The position numbers and the translations under genes are program-made. Shown here in pieces: positions 41,914 to 50,311 of a DNA stretch of 50,461 nt (within the stretch, counting starts at the first letter, position 1; each line of letters starts with the position of its first letter). Origin of the DNA: Pseudomonadota bacterium (GTDB taxonomy: Bacteria > Pseudomonadota > Alphaproteobacteria > Acetobacterales > Acetobacteraceae); assembly GCA_023424475.1 (NCBI GenBank), contig JAFADX010000174.1, forward strand, positions 1 through 50,461. Reading direction: 5' to 3'. The notes beneath the pieces were generated by a model, which saw only the letters and a list, made by a program, of their open reading frames with translations, was not told the origin of the DNA and ran no database searches.

Positions 41914-42639
41914 GAGAAAGATCAGGGCGACATCCGCCGGATAGACCTTCTGGTGGCGGGGGATACCGACCGCCCAGTGCAGGCCGCGCGCGCTCAGGGC
42001 CTGGCGGAACGGGGCGCTCAGGCCGTAGCCCGCATCGGCCAGCACCGCGCCGAAACGCAGGCCGGCGGCCCGCAGGCGGTCGATCTCCTGGATGGCGATC
42101 TCGGGCTTGCTGCGCGGCGCCAGGAACTCCGCCGGCACACCGGAGCGCCGCATCCGTTCCGGATCTCCCGTCCAACTGTCGGGCAGGAACAGTCGCAGCC
42201 CCACCATCACCGGCACCTCGCCTCTGGCCAGCGTCAGCGAGACCAGGGTCTGGCAGTTGGCCTGCTTGCCCAGCGCCGAGGCATGCTGCGGCGCGACGCC
42301 GACCGATGCGTTGCCCTTCTTGGGCAGGGCAGTGTCATCCACCACCAGCACCGCATCGTCACCGCCCAGCACCTCGTCGGCCTTGCGGGCCAGTTCCTCG
42401 AGGAGCGGCGCCGCATCCCAGGTGCCAGCCGCGATGAAGTGATGGAGCCGATCGTGTGCTCCGAGCCCGAGCCGCTCGGCCATCGGCTGAATGCCCTTGC
42501 GCTCACCAGGGCCCGTCAGGCCGGCGACGTAGAGCGGGCACATCCGCTGCCGCGCCTTGTGCCCGAGCCTGACGAGAAAGGGCGCAAGCCAATGCTCCAG
42601 TTCGGCCTGCCAGCCCGTGCCAACCGCCTCGTCCACCAT
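41914..42639 (-). pseudogene. IS701-family transposase, N-terminal fragment
   Basis: About 240 residues of an IS701-type transposase from ATG 42639: the family start GTGWQAELEHWLAPFLVRLG, then LYVAGLTGPGERKGIQPMAE, the first catalytic aspartate in LVVDDTALPKKGNASVGV (D101 or D102) and the second in LADAGYGLSAPFRQAL (D202). After KVYPADVALIF the reading continues into foreign DNA in the wrong frame, so the third acidic residue and C terminus are lost. Full members are over 400 residues. Confidence 0.85.
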
Positions 42640-42755
42640 GATCGGCTCCCCAAAGCCGACCCCTCATGCATCACGCAACCCAGGCCAAGGGATTCCCAAA
42701 CCGGTTAGCCCAGCACATCTTCTGCTCTTCTGCCAAAGTAGTGCTAGGCAGGGGC

Positions 42756-43835
42756 ATGGCCGGCGCTCCTACCGATCGCATCCCGCTCCATGCCCTGCTG
42801 CTGCCCCTTCTCGGGCTGGCGGCCTGGCTCCTGTTCGGCAAGGCCGGCACGGGGCCGCTCGCGCTGCTGCTCGCCGCGGCGCTGCTCGGCAATGTGCTCG
42901 CGGCGGTCCATCACGCGGAGGTCGTGGCGCTGCGGGTCGGCGAGCCCTTCGGAACGCTGATCCTCGCCCTCGCCGTGACGGTGATCGAGGCCGGGCTGAT
43001 CGTCGCCCTGATGCTCGGCGGCGACACGAATCCCGGGCTGATGCGGGATTCGGTGCACGCGGCCGTGATGCTGGTGGTGCACGGACTCGCGGGGCTCTGC
43101 ATCGTCGTCGCGGCCTGGCGGCACCGGGATGCGGAATTCCGCGTGGAGGGCGCCAGCTCCTTCCTTGCCGTGCTGATCCCGATGGCGGCACTGGTGCTGG
43201 TCTATCCGAACCACGCGCAGGCGGTGCCCGGGCCCTACCTGTCCTGGCCGCAGCTCGCCTTCGTCTCCCTCGCCTGCCTCGCGCTCTACGGCGCCTTCGT
43301 GTTCATCCAGACGAGCTGGCACCGAGATTATTTTCTGCCGGTCGGCGACGCCGGAACCCACGGCCGCGCCCAGCCTTCCGCCCGCCTGGCCCTGGCGAGC
43401 TTCGCCCTGATGTGCGTCGCGCTCCTCGCGGTCGTGATGCTGGCCAAGGCGCTCGGCCCGGCGCTCGAGGCCGGGGTGCGCGCGGCGGGCGCGCCGGCGG
43501 CGATGACCGGCGTGCTCGTCGCGGTGATCGTGCTGATGCCGGAAAGTGCCGCGGCCGTCCGCGCGGCCGCCGCGAACCGCCTGCAGTCGAGCATCAACCT
43601 CGCCCTCGGGGCCGCGGTCGCCTGCATCGGGCTGACGGTCCCGGCCGTCGCGGCGGTCGCCTGGTGGCAGGGGATGCCGCTCGCCCTCGGCATCGCCCCC
43701 GGCCAGACGGTGCTGCTCGGGCTGTCGTTCCTGGTGGCGATCATCACCTACGGCACCGGGCGGACCAATCTTCTGTGCGGCCTGGTTCACCTGGTGCTGG
43801 CGGCGACCTACGTCTTCGCGATCTTCGCCCCCTGA
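42756..43835 (+). CDS. chaA: ChaA-like Ca2+(Na+)/H+ antiporter
   Basis: A CaCA-superfamily exchanger extruding calcium or sodium. The two alpha repeats are VTVIEAGLIVALML (first, E in the membrane) and VIVLMPESAAAVRAAAANRL with SSINLALGAAVACIGLTVP (second, with the essential Glu in LMPES). The 359-residue form from ATG 42756 begins MAGAPTDRIPLHALLL; upstream codons belong to the insertion-sequence scar. GGCAGGGG just before the ATG may serve as ribosome binding site. As the scar is immediately upstream, the original promoter may have been replaced. Confidence 0.87.
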   Translation: MAGAPTDRIPLHALLLPLLGLAAWLLFGKAGTGPLALLLAAALLGNVLAAVHHAEVVALRVGEPFGTLILALAVTVIEAGLIVALMLGGDTNPGLMRDSVHAAVMLVVHGLAGLCIVVAAWRHRDAEFRVEGASSFLAVLIPMAALVLVYPNHAQAVPGPYLSWPQLAFVSLACLALYGAFVFIQTSWHRDYFLPVGDAGTHGRAQPSARLALASFALMCVALLAVVMLAKALGPALEAGVRAAGAPAAMTGVLVAVIVLMPESAAAVRAAAANRLQSSINLALGAAVACIGLTVPAVAAVAWWQGMPLALGIAPGQTVLLGLSFLVAIITYGTGRTNLLCGLVHLVLAATYVFAIFAP

Positions 43836-43938
43836 CCGCGCCCGCGGAACGGCAGCCCCGCAGGGCCCCGAGGTTGCCCCGCAGCCACCCCGCCTCTATA
43901 GCGGCCCCGCCCCCGTCAGCAGCCGCAGGTGCCTTCAC

Positions 43939-45993
43939 TTGGCCAGCATCGCCCCCTCGCCCGACGCCTCCCGGAACCCGGCCCTTGCGGCCCAGGCCGA
44001 GATCCTCGCCCGGCCGGTCACCGAGACCCGGCGGCTGGCGGACGCCATCCGCGCGCTCGCCATCGACAGCGTCGAGGCCGCGAAGTCCGGCCATCCCGGC
44101 ATGCCCATGGGCATGGCCGACGTCGCGACCGTGCTGTTCACGAAGTTCCTGAAGTACGACGCGGCCGATCCCCGCTGGGCCGACCGCGATCGTTTCGTGC
44201 TCAGCGCGGGCCACGGCTCCATGCTGCTCTACAGCCTGCTCCACCTGACGGGCCAGGCGGGCATGGGGATCGAGCAGCTCAGGCGCTTCCGCCAGCTCCA
44301 TTCGCCGGCGGCCGGGCACCCCGAATTCGGCGAGCATCCCGGCATCGAGACGACCACCGGCCCGCTCGGCCAGGGCATCGCGACCGCCGTCGGCATGGCG
44401 CTCGCCGAGCGGATGATGCAGGCGCGCTTCGGCACCTCGCTGGTCGACCACCGCACCTGGGTCATCGCCTCGGACGGCGACCTGCAGGAAGGCGTCTCGC
44501 ATGAGGCCGCCTCCCTCGCCGGCCATTACGGCCTCGCGAAGCTCTGCGTGCTGTGGGACGACAACCACATCTCGATCGACGGCGACACGGCGCTGTCCTT
44601 CACCGACGACACGCTGAAGCGGTTCCAGGCCTATGGCTGGGCGACGCGCCGCGTGGACGGGCATGACCCCGAGGCGCTGGCCGCCGCGATGGCCTGGGCC
44701 ACGCGCAACCGCAAGCCGACGCTGATCGCCTGCCGCACCATCATCGGCCTCGGCGCGCCGACCAAGGCGGGCACCGCGGGTTCGCACGGCAGCCCGCTCG
44801 GCGCGGCGGAGGCGGCGGCGGCGAAGCAGGCGCTCGGCTGGACCGCACCGCCCTTCACCGTGCCCGAGGACATCAAGGCCGCCTGGGAGGCCGCCGGCCG
44901 CCGCGGCGCCGGCACCCGCCGGTCCTGGCTCAAGCGCCTCGCGAAGCACCCGCAGCAGGCGGAATTCGACCGCGCCATGGCCGGCCGCCTGCCGGAAGCC
45001 TGGCGCGACGCGCTGGCCGCTCTCCGCGCGAAGCACGCCGAGGAGAAGCCGAAGCTCGCGACGCGCGTCGCCTCGCAGCGCGCGCTGGAGGCCCTGGTGC
45101 CGTCGGTGCCCGAGATGGTCGGCGGCTCGGCCGACCTGACCGGATCGAACAACACCAACGTGAAGGGCATCCCGGCGATCGCCCCGGGCAACTTCGCCGG
45201 CCGCTTCGTCCACTGGGGCGTGCGCGAGCACGGCATGGCCGCGGCCATGAACGGCATGGCGCTGCATGGCGGGATCATCCCCTATTCCGGCACCTTCCTG
45301 GTGTTCTCGGACTACATGCGCCCGGCGATCCGCCTCGCGGCGCTGATGCACCAGCGCGTCATCCATGTGCTGACGCATGACAGCATCGGCCTCGGCGAGG
45401 ACGGGCCGACCCACCAGCCGGTCGAGCACCTCGCCTCCTTCCGCGCCATGCCGAACGTCTTCATCTTCCGCCCTGCGGACGCGATCGAGACGGCGGAGTG
45501 CTGGGAGCTCGCGGTCAAGCGCGCCGACGGTCCCTCGCTTCTCGCGCTGTCGCGCCAGAACCTGCCCGCCGTCCGGGCCGATGCCGGCGAGAACCGCTGC
45601 GCCCGCGGCGGCTACGTGCTGGCCGAGGCCTCCGGCCCCCGCAAGGCGACGCTGATCGCGACGGGGTCCGAGGTGCATCTCGCCGTCGCCGCGCGCGAGA
45701 CGCTGGAGGCCGAGGGCATCCCGACCGCCGTCGTCTCCCTGCCCTGCTGGGAGATCTTCGCGGCGCAGGACGCCTCCTACCGCGAGCAGGTCCTCGGCAG
45801 CGGCCTGCGCGTCGGCATCGAGGCCGCCATCGGCTTCGGCTGGGACCGCTGGCTCGGCGCCGATGGCGTCTTCATCGGCATGACCGGCTTCGGCGCCTCG
45901 GCCCCGGCCGAGGACCTGTTCAGGCATTTCGGCATCACGGCGGATGCCGTGACGGCGGCAGTGAAGAAGCGCCTGCCGGTCGCCGTGCCGTGA
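43939..45993 (+). CDS. tkt: Transketolase
   Basis: The ThDP enzyme moving two-carbon units in the pentose phosphate pathway. Landmarks are RALAIDSVEAAKSGHPGMPM, HGSMLLYSLLHLTG, the ThDP GDG..N motif in SDGDLQEGVSHEAASLAG with WDDNHIS, and the catalytic glutamate region HWGVREHGMAAAMNGMALHG. It has 684 residues, the usual size. No ATG or GTG lies between the upstream region and the conserved part, so TTG 43939 (after CAGGTGCCTTCAC) is the best start. It is followed by a small secreted protein gene and gap. Confidence 0.93.
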   Translation: MASIAPSPDASRNPALAAQAEILARPVTETRRLADAIRALAIDSVEAAKSGHPGMPMGMADVATVLFTKFLKYDAADPRWADRDRFVLSAGHGSMLLYSLLHLTGQAGMGIEQLRRFRQLHSPAAGHPEFGEHPGIETTTGPLGQGIATAVGMALAERMMQARFGTSLVDHRTWVIASDGDLQEGVSHEAASLAGHYGLAKLCVLWDDNHISIDGDTALSFTDDTLKRFQAYGWATRRVDGHDPEALAAAMAWATRNRKPTLIACRTIIGLGAPTKAGTAGSHGSPLGAAEAAAAKQALGWTAPPFTVPEDIKAAWEAAGRRGAGTRRSWLKRLAKHPQQAEFDRAMAGRLPEAWRDALAALRAKHAEEKPKLATRVASQRALEALVPSVPEMVGGSADLTGSNNTNVKGIPAIAPGNFAGRFVHWGVREHGMAAAMNGMALHGGIIPYSGTFLVFSDYMRPAIRLAALMHQRVIHVLTHDSIGLGEDGPTHQPVEHLASFRAMPNVFIFRPADAIETAECWELAVKRADGPSLLALSRQNLPAVRADAGENRCARGGYVLAEASGPRKATLIATGSEVHLAVAARETLEAEGIPTAVVSLPCWEIFAAQDASYREQVLGSGLRVGIEAAIGFGWDRWLGADGVFIGMTGFGASAPAEDLFRHFGITADAVTAAVKKRLPVAVP

Positions 45994-46277
45994 ACGGCCG
46001 GGGCTTCATGCTCGCCTGCGCCGCGATCCCGCTGCTTGCCGTGCCCGCCGTGGCGCAGGTGAATGCGGAGACGCTGATCAGGCTGGAGCGCGAGGCCAAT
46101 GGCCGCTGCCGGGGCGGCAGCGGCGATTCCCAGGAGACCTGGGAGGCCTGCGGCGCCCGCGACGCCTATGGCCGTGTTCTCGCCATGCTGGGATGGTGTT
46201 ACGGCCGGCAGGGCGAGGCGGGCTACCAGATGAACTGGCATCGCTGCCAGGCCAATTCGAACCGAATGCAGCAGTAG
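45990..46277 (+). CDS. Small secreted four-cysteine protein
   Basis: A 95-residue protein with signal peptide (NGRGFMLACAAIPLLAVPAV, then AQ) and a mature part of about 72 residues. It contains four cysteines in GRCRGGSGD, EACGARDAYG, LGWCYGRQG and WHRCQANSN, likely two disulfides in the periplasm. I recognise no named family. GTG 45990 overlaps the transketolase TGA (GTGA), suggesting coupling; ATG 46008 is a possible later start with a shorter signal. It sits inside a metabolic operon between tkt and gap with 17 bases to the latter's ATG. Confidence 0.7.
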   Translation: MNGRGFMLACAAIPLLAVPAVAQVNAETLIRLEREANGRCRGGSGDSQETWEACGARDAYGRVLAMLGWCYGRQGEAGYQMNWHRCQANSNRMQQ

Positions 46278-46294
46278 GGGAAGGACAGACCATC

Positions 46295-47314
46295 ATGCCG
46301 GTGAAGGTTTCCATCAACGGGTTCGGGCGCATCGGTCGCCTGGTGCTGCGCGCCGCCTGCGAGGCCGGCCGCGACGACCTGGAATTCGTCACCATCAACG
46401 ACCTCGGCTCGGTCGAGGCGAACGCCCACCTGTTCCGCTACGACAGCGTGCATGGCCGCTTCCCCGGCGAGGTGATCGTCGAGGGCGACACCATCACGAT
46501 CAAGAACGCCGGCAAGACCTGGGGCCCGATCAAGATCACGGCCGAGCGCGACCCGACGAAGCTGCCGCTCAAGGGCGTCGATGTCGCGATGGAATGCACC
46601 GGCATCTTCGCCAGCAAGGAGAAGGCCTCCGCGCTGCTGACGGCCGGCGCCCGCAAGGTCGTCATCTCGGCTCCTGGGGACAATGCCGACGCGACCATCG
46701 TCTATGGCGTGAACCACCAGACTCTGACGAAGGAGATGACGGTCATCTCCAATGCCTCCTGCACCACCAATTGCCTCGCGCCGGTGGCGAAGGTGCTGCA
46801 CGACAATTTCGGCATCGTGCGCGGCTACATGGTGACGATCCACGCCTACACGGGCGACCAGAACACCGTGGACACGCTGCACAAGGACCTGCACCGCGCG
46901 CGCGCGGCGGCCGTCTCGGCCATCCCGACCTCGACCGGCGCGGCCAAGGCCGTGGGCCTGGTGATGCCGGAGCTGAAGGGCAAGCTCGACGGCACTGCCA
47001 TCCGCATCCCGACGCCGAACGTCTCCCTCGTCTCGCTCGACTTCGTGCCCGCCAAGGAAGGCGTGACCAAGGAAGCCGTGAACGCGGCGATGAAGGCCGC
47101 GTCCGAGAGCGGGCCGCTGAAGGGCATCCTCGGCTACAACACCGCGCCGCTGGTCTCGATCGACTTCAACCACAACCCGATGTCGTCCACCTTCGACGCG
47201 ACGCAGACCCAGGTGGTCGATGGCGGGCTGGTGCGCGTGCTGTCCTGGTACGACAACGAGTGGGGGTTCTCGAACCGGATGAGCGACACGACGGCGCTGT
47301 TCGGCAGCCTGTGA
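46295..47314 (+). CDS. gap: Glyceraldehyde-3-phosphate dehydrogenase, type I
   Basis: Converts glyceraldehyde 3-phosphate to 1,3-bisphosphoglycerate with NAD(P)+. The N terminus VSINGFGRIGRLVLRA is the nucleotide-binding loop. The catalytic cysteine is C156 in SNASCTTNCLAPVAKVLHD, the base H183 in TIHAYTGDQNTVD, and the C-terminal signature is SWYDNEWGFSNRM. It has 339 residues. ATG 46295 follows GGGGAAGGAC at good spacing. Many alphaproteobacteria have pgk next; here a double-hairpin repeat and a flavin reductase follow instead. Confidence 0.96.
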   Translation: MPVKVSINGFGRIGRLVLRAACEAGRDDLEFVTINDLGSVEANAHLFRYDSVHGRFPGEVIVEGDTITIKNAGKTWGPIKITAERDPTKLPLKGVDVAMECTGIFASKEKASALLTAGARKVVISAPGDNADATIVYGVNHQTLTKEMTVISNASCTTNCLAPVAKVLHDNFGIVRGYMVTIHAYTGDQNTVDTLHKDLHRARAAAVSAIPTSTGAAKAVGLVMPELKGKLDGTAIRIPTPNVSLVSLDFVPAKEGVTKEAVNAAMKAASESGPLKGILGYNTAPLVSIDFNHNPMSSTFDATQTQVVDGGLVRVLSWYDNEWGFSNRMSDTTALFGSL

Positions 47315-47319
47315 TGTCC

Positions 47320-47385
47320 CGGGAGGGCTCCGCCCTCCCGAACCCACCCGCCAGAGGCCGAAAGGCCTCTGGACACCGTCACTTG
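47320..47385. repeat. Double-hairpin intergenic repeat, copy 2
   Basis: Hairpin A is CGGGAGGGC-TCC-GCCCTCCCG (47320-47340, 9 bp). Hairpin B is CCAGAGGCC-GAAA-GGCCTCTGG (47351-47372, 9 bp). They have the same arrangement and GAAA tetraloop as copy 1 at 9283, and differ by paired changes in the stems (for example AAAGG/CCTTT against AGAGG/CCTCT). The copy starts six bases after the gap stop and ends GGACACCGTCACTTG, whose TTG is the apparent start of the next gene. It may also terminate gap transcription. Confidence 0.75.
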
Positions 47386-47913
47386 CGGTCGTTCCCGCTG
47401 GAACGGGCGTACCAGTTGATCGAACCAGGGCCGGTGGTGCTGCTGGCCACCAGCCACCGTGGCATCCCGAACGTCATGGCCATGTCCTGGCACATGATGG
47501 TCGAGTTCACGCCTCCGCAGGTCGCCTGCATCGTCAGCAACCGGAACCATTCCTTCAGGGCGCTGCGGCGCACGAAGGAGTGCGTCGTCGCGGTGCCGCC
47601 GGCGGATCTCGCGAAGACGGTGGTGGCGATCGGCAACTGCTCGGGCGCCGATACGGACAAGTTCGCGACCCTCGGCATCGCCACCAGGCCCGCGCGCCGC
47701 GTCGCGGCGCCGCTGCTGCCCGACTGCTTCGCCAACCTGGAATGCCGCGTGATCGACACGCGGATGGTCAACGCCTACTGCATGTTCGTGCTGGAAGTCG
47801 TCCATGCCTGGATCGACCCCGCGCGGCGCGGCGCGAGGACGATCCATCACCAGGGCTGGGGAAAGTTCGCCCTCGACGGCAGGACGATCACCCTGCCCTC
47901 GGGGAAAGCCTGA
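47383..47913 (+). CDS. Flavin reductase-like (split-barrel FMN-binding) protein
   Basis: A protein of the flavin reductase family, binding FMN in a split barrel. Homology-type reading starts RSFPLERAYQLIEPGPVVLL, as in family members that begin a few residues before this, and continues NVMAMSWHMMVEFTPPQVAC, ECVVAVPPADLAKTVVAIG and SGADTDKFATLGIA. It has 176 residues. There is no ATG or GTG start; TTG 47383 fits, with no evident ribosome binding site because hairpin B lies directly before it. Such reductases can supply FMNH2 to LLM-type monooxygenases. Confidence 0.78.
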   Translation: MRSFPLERAYQLIEPGPVVLLATSHRGIPNVMAMSWHMMVEFTPPQVACIVSNRNHSFRALRRTKECVVAVPPADLAKTVVAIGNCSGADTDKFATLGIATRPARRVAAPLLPDCFANLECRVIDTRMVNAYCMFVLEVVHAWIDPARRGARTIHHQGWGKFALDGRTITLPSGKA

Positions 47914-47917
47914 ATCC

Positions 47918-48676
47918 CTATTCGCCGCGGGCCAGCCGGACCACCGTCGCGCCCTGCCCGTCCGTCAGGTGCAGCAGGCCGTTCTCGATCCGCCACCCCC
48001 GCACGGCGCCGAGCGCCTGGTGGAAGCGCTGTTCCTGGTCCATCGCCGCCTCCACGCAGGCCATGTTGGTCTGCGCCATCGCACCGAAGCGCAGCGACGT
48101 GCCCTCGAGCGTATAGCTCCCGGTGAAGCGGTTGCAGCCGCCCGAGCCATAGGCACGGCCATCGGCGCCGAAGGTGATGCTGGTCTGCAGCCGGTCCACC
48201 ACGCCGCGGCCGCCGATATCCTCGGCGATCCAGAGCGGCCCGACGGGCGAGGAGCCGTCCCCGCCGCCCGCGGCAGCCGGCCGGGCGCGGACCAGCAGGA
48301 TCTCGACCTGGCGGCCCGCGCCCTGGGTCAGCACCGGCGTGACCCGGTCGCTGCGGAAGAGAACCTCGCCCCGCAGCCGCAACCGGGCGGAGACCGAATA
48401 GCGCATCCGCGGATCGATCCGCGCCGGGTCGTAGGAGAGGCTGAACGCGATCGGCACCTGGCCCTGCACCTCGACCCATGTCGTGGCGATCCGCCGGGCC
48501 GGCGCGTCGGCGCGCGAGATGTCGAGCAGCTCGACGTCCAGCACCGCCCCGGGCGGGAGGGCCATGCGCTCCCGGTAGGTGGCCGTGCCGGTGATGACGT
48601 TGTCCTGCGCCCACGTCTCGTTCGCGGCGGCGAGGAGGATCGTGGCGGCCAGCGCCACGCGTCGGGTCGTGTCCAT
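47918..48676 (-). CDS. YbaY-META two-domain exported protein
   Basis: After a signal peptide (TRRVALAATILLAAANETWA, then Q) comes a YbaY-like beta domain (residues about 26-130: NVITGTATYRERMALPPGAV with YSVSARLRLRGEVLFRSD). A Gly/Pro linker leads to a META/HslJ domain (residues about 146-250) with GSGGCNRFTGSY and TNMAC, whose two cysteines C181 and C207 are typical. It has 252 residues from ATG 48676. The META domain is linked to heat or novobiocin tolerance in HslJ; the role is unknown. It is convergent with the flavin reductase, four bases apart. Confidence 0.82.
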   Translation of the reverse strand: MDTTRRVALAATILLAAANETWAQDNVITGTATYRERMALPPGAVLDVELLDISRADAPARRIATTWVEVQGQVPIAFSLSYDPARIDPRMRYSVSARLRLRGEVLFRSDRVTPVLTQGAGRQVEILLVRARPAAAGGGDGSSPVGPLWIAEDIGGRGVVDRLQTSITFGADGRAYGSGGCNRFTGSYTLEGTSLRFGAMAQTNMACVEAAMDQEQRFHQALGAVRGWRIENGLLHLTDGQGATVVRLARGE

Positions 48677-48775
48677 GCCGTCGCGACTATACCGCGGCCG
48701 CGTCCGCCGTATGGCGGCATCGGCACCGAAGCGTGGCAGCCCATGCAGCGCCGGCCGGCGGCACATGCAGCGCCC

Positions 48776-49471
48776 TCATGCGCCGAGCAGCAGGTCCCGC
48801 GCCGCGTTGAGCCGCGCCGCGAGCCAGGCGCTGCCGCCATGGTCGGGATGGGCGCCCCGCATGAGGCGCCGATGGGCGGCGCGGATCTCCTCGGCGGTCG
48901 CGCCGTCCGCGAGGCCCAGGATCGCCAGCGCCTCGGCCCGGTTCAGCGGACCGTCGTCCTGCGGCGGGCTGCCGGGCGCGCTGCGCCAGTCCGGCTCCGT
49001 GCGGTCGAGCCAGGCCTCGAGCAACGGCACGCTTTCCGGATCCTCGGCGGCGCATTCCGCCAGGAGCGAGCGCAGCGCCGCCAGGTCGAGGTCGCCGAGA
49101 TCCGCCCCCGCATAGCGCCCGCGCGTCACCTGGCCGGTCATCCGCCCGCTGTCGTGGTGCAGCACCATCTCGAGCGTCGCCGTGGTGACGCGGCTTTCCC
49201 GCCCGGGGCCCGCGCCGCCGCCGCGCGAGAAGGTCCGCGCCGCCCGCCAGGACCGCCAGGCCTGCAGGATCAGCGGCGCGAAGAAGGCGGCGGACCAGAT
49301 CGCCTGGAACCCCCGCCCGCTCAGCAGCAAGGCCAGCAGCAGCGCGGCGCCGAGCCCGCCCGCGATCCAGGCGAGCGCCTTCTTCACGCTCGCGACCGGG
49401 GCATTGGCGAAGGCGCTCGCCAGGCCGAGCAGCAGGACCAGGATGAAGGCGCCGAGCGCGAGCCAGGTCAT
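48776..49471 (-). CDS. Membrane-anchored J-domain protein
   Basis: A 231-residue protein. Two N-terminal hydrophobic helices (LALGAFILVLLLGLASAF and about 34-50, with a possible third at 58-70) anchor it to the inner membrane. A middle domain (about 97-160) follows, including LEMVLHHDSGRMTGQVTRG. The C-terminal J domain (about 178-231) reads LNRAEALAILGLADGATAEE with the Hsp70-contact motif HPD at 208-210 (GAHPDHGGS). The J domain is at the end rather than the start, like Tim14/DjlC-type anchors. Start ATG 49471 overlaps the upstream VWA gene by ATGA, so they work as a pair. Confidence 0.85.
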   Translation of the reverse strand: MTWLALGAFILVLLLGLASAFANAPVASVKKALAWIAGGLGAALLLALLLSGRGFQAIWSAAFFAPLILQAWRSWRAARTFSRGGGAGPGRESRVTTATLEMVLHHDSGRMTGQVTRGRYAGADLGDLDLAALRSLLAECAAEDPESVPLLEAWLDRTEPDWRSAPGSPPQDDGPLNRAEALAILGLADGATAEEIRAAHRRLMRGAHPDHGGSAWLAARLNAARDLLLGA

Positions 49472-50178
49472 CGGCCACCCTTCGGTGCCGGCAATTGCCC
49501 GGCGATCCGCGCCGCGGCCGCACCGGTCAGGGCCGCGAGCGCGCTCCGCCCGCCGGCGGCGAAGACCGCGACCGCGCGCAGCAGGTCCCGCAGGGTCTCC
49601 GCCGCCGCCGAATCGAACGGCGCATAGGCGCCGCCCGAGACCTTCGCGATCTGGCGGAAGGCATGGCCGGCCGCATGGTCGTTGCCTTCGTGGAAGCAGA
49701 ACACCGGCGTCCCGAAGAGGCCGAGTTCGCCGGCCGCATGGCAGAGCGCATCGACATCCTCCTCCACCGCGTCGCCGACCAGCACCAGAGCGCCGACCTT
49801 GTCCCTGCGGGTCTCGGCCATGGCGTGGCGCAGCGCGCGCATGATCTGCGTCTGCCCTCCGAGGCAGGTGACGGTCGCCATGCGCCGCGCCAGTTCCGCG
49901 CCGTCGGTCAGGAAGGGGGTCGCGGCGAATTCGCGGAAGCCGCGCCAATAGGCCAGCGAGACGGCGAGCCCGCCGAGGTCCCGGGTGGCGAGGAACATCT
50001 CACCCGTCAGGGCGCAGGCGCGGTCCCAGGCCGGCTGGCGGGAGGCGGTGGCGTCCACCGCGAAGACCAGCCGCCCGGGCCGGCCGCGGGCTGGGCGCGC
50101 GGCCGGCATGCGCGCCACCTTGTCGAGAAAGGCGGCGACGTCGCTGCCGGGTCCGGGTCGGGTCGGTGGCTGCGCCAT
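49468..50178 (-). CDS. VWA-like MIDAS protein
   Basis: A von Willebrand A-like domain without signal peptide. The metal-site residues look present in a variant form: D42-x-T44-x-S46 in FAVDATASRQ, T110 in GGQTQIMRALRHAM and D136 in LVLVGDAVEEDV. RGFREFAATPFLTDG lies between. It has 236 residues from ATG 50178 (MAQPPTRPGPG); a further upstream ATG adds ten residues. The stop overlaps the J-domain gene by ATGA. Function is not known; VWA proteins usually mediate protein contacts. Confidence 0.78.
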   Translation of the reverse strand: MAQPPTRPGPGSDVAAFLDKVARMPAARPARGRPGRLVFAVDATASRQPAWDRACALTGEMFLATRDLGGLAVSLAYWRGFREFAATPFLTDGAELARRMATVTCLGGQTQIMRALRHAMAETRRDKVGALVLVGDAVEEDVDALCHAAGELGLFGTPVFCFHEGNDHAAGHAFRQIAKVSGGAYAPFDSAAAETLRDLLRAVAVFAAGGRSALAALTGAAAARIAGQLPAPKGGR

Positions 50179-50311
50179 GGTGCTGGATGATCTCCTCCCT
50201 GGTCCCACATGTGAAATGCCTCACACTCCACGCCAAGGGCAGGCCCCTCCGGCTGGCGAGGCGACGCGGGCCGGGCTTTACTGCGCAATCGCAACAGGAG
50301 GATTAGCCGGG

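Larger units (their letters stand above)
41579..42750 (-). mobile_element. Composite insertion-sequence scar (IS630 tail joined to IS701 head)
   Basis: About 1.17 kb between the phosphotriesterase-family gene and the Ca2+/H+ antiporter consists of parts of two unrelated transposase families in the same orientation, with no space between them. Neither has a complete transposase gene. Outer limits are estimates: the palindrome on the left and the start of the antiporter gene on the right. No target-site duplication is visible by eye. It is incapable of autonomous movement as read. Confidence 0.7.

Noticed and set aside
41578..42639. A single 353-residue transposase
   Set aside because: After about residue 241 the frame leaves IS701 homology and reads the IS630 fragment out of frame, so it is a scar rather than one gene.
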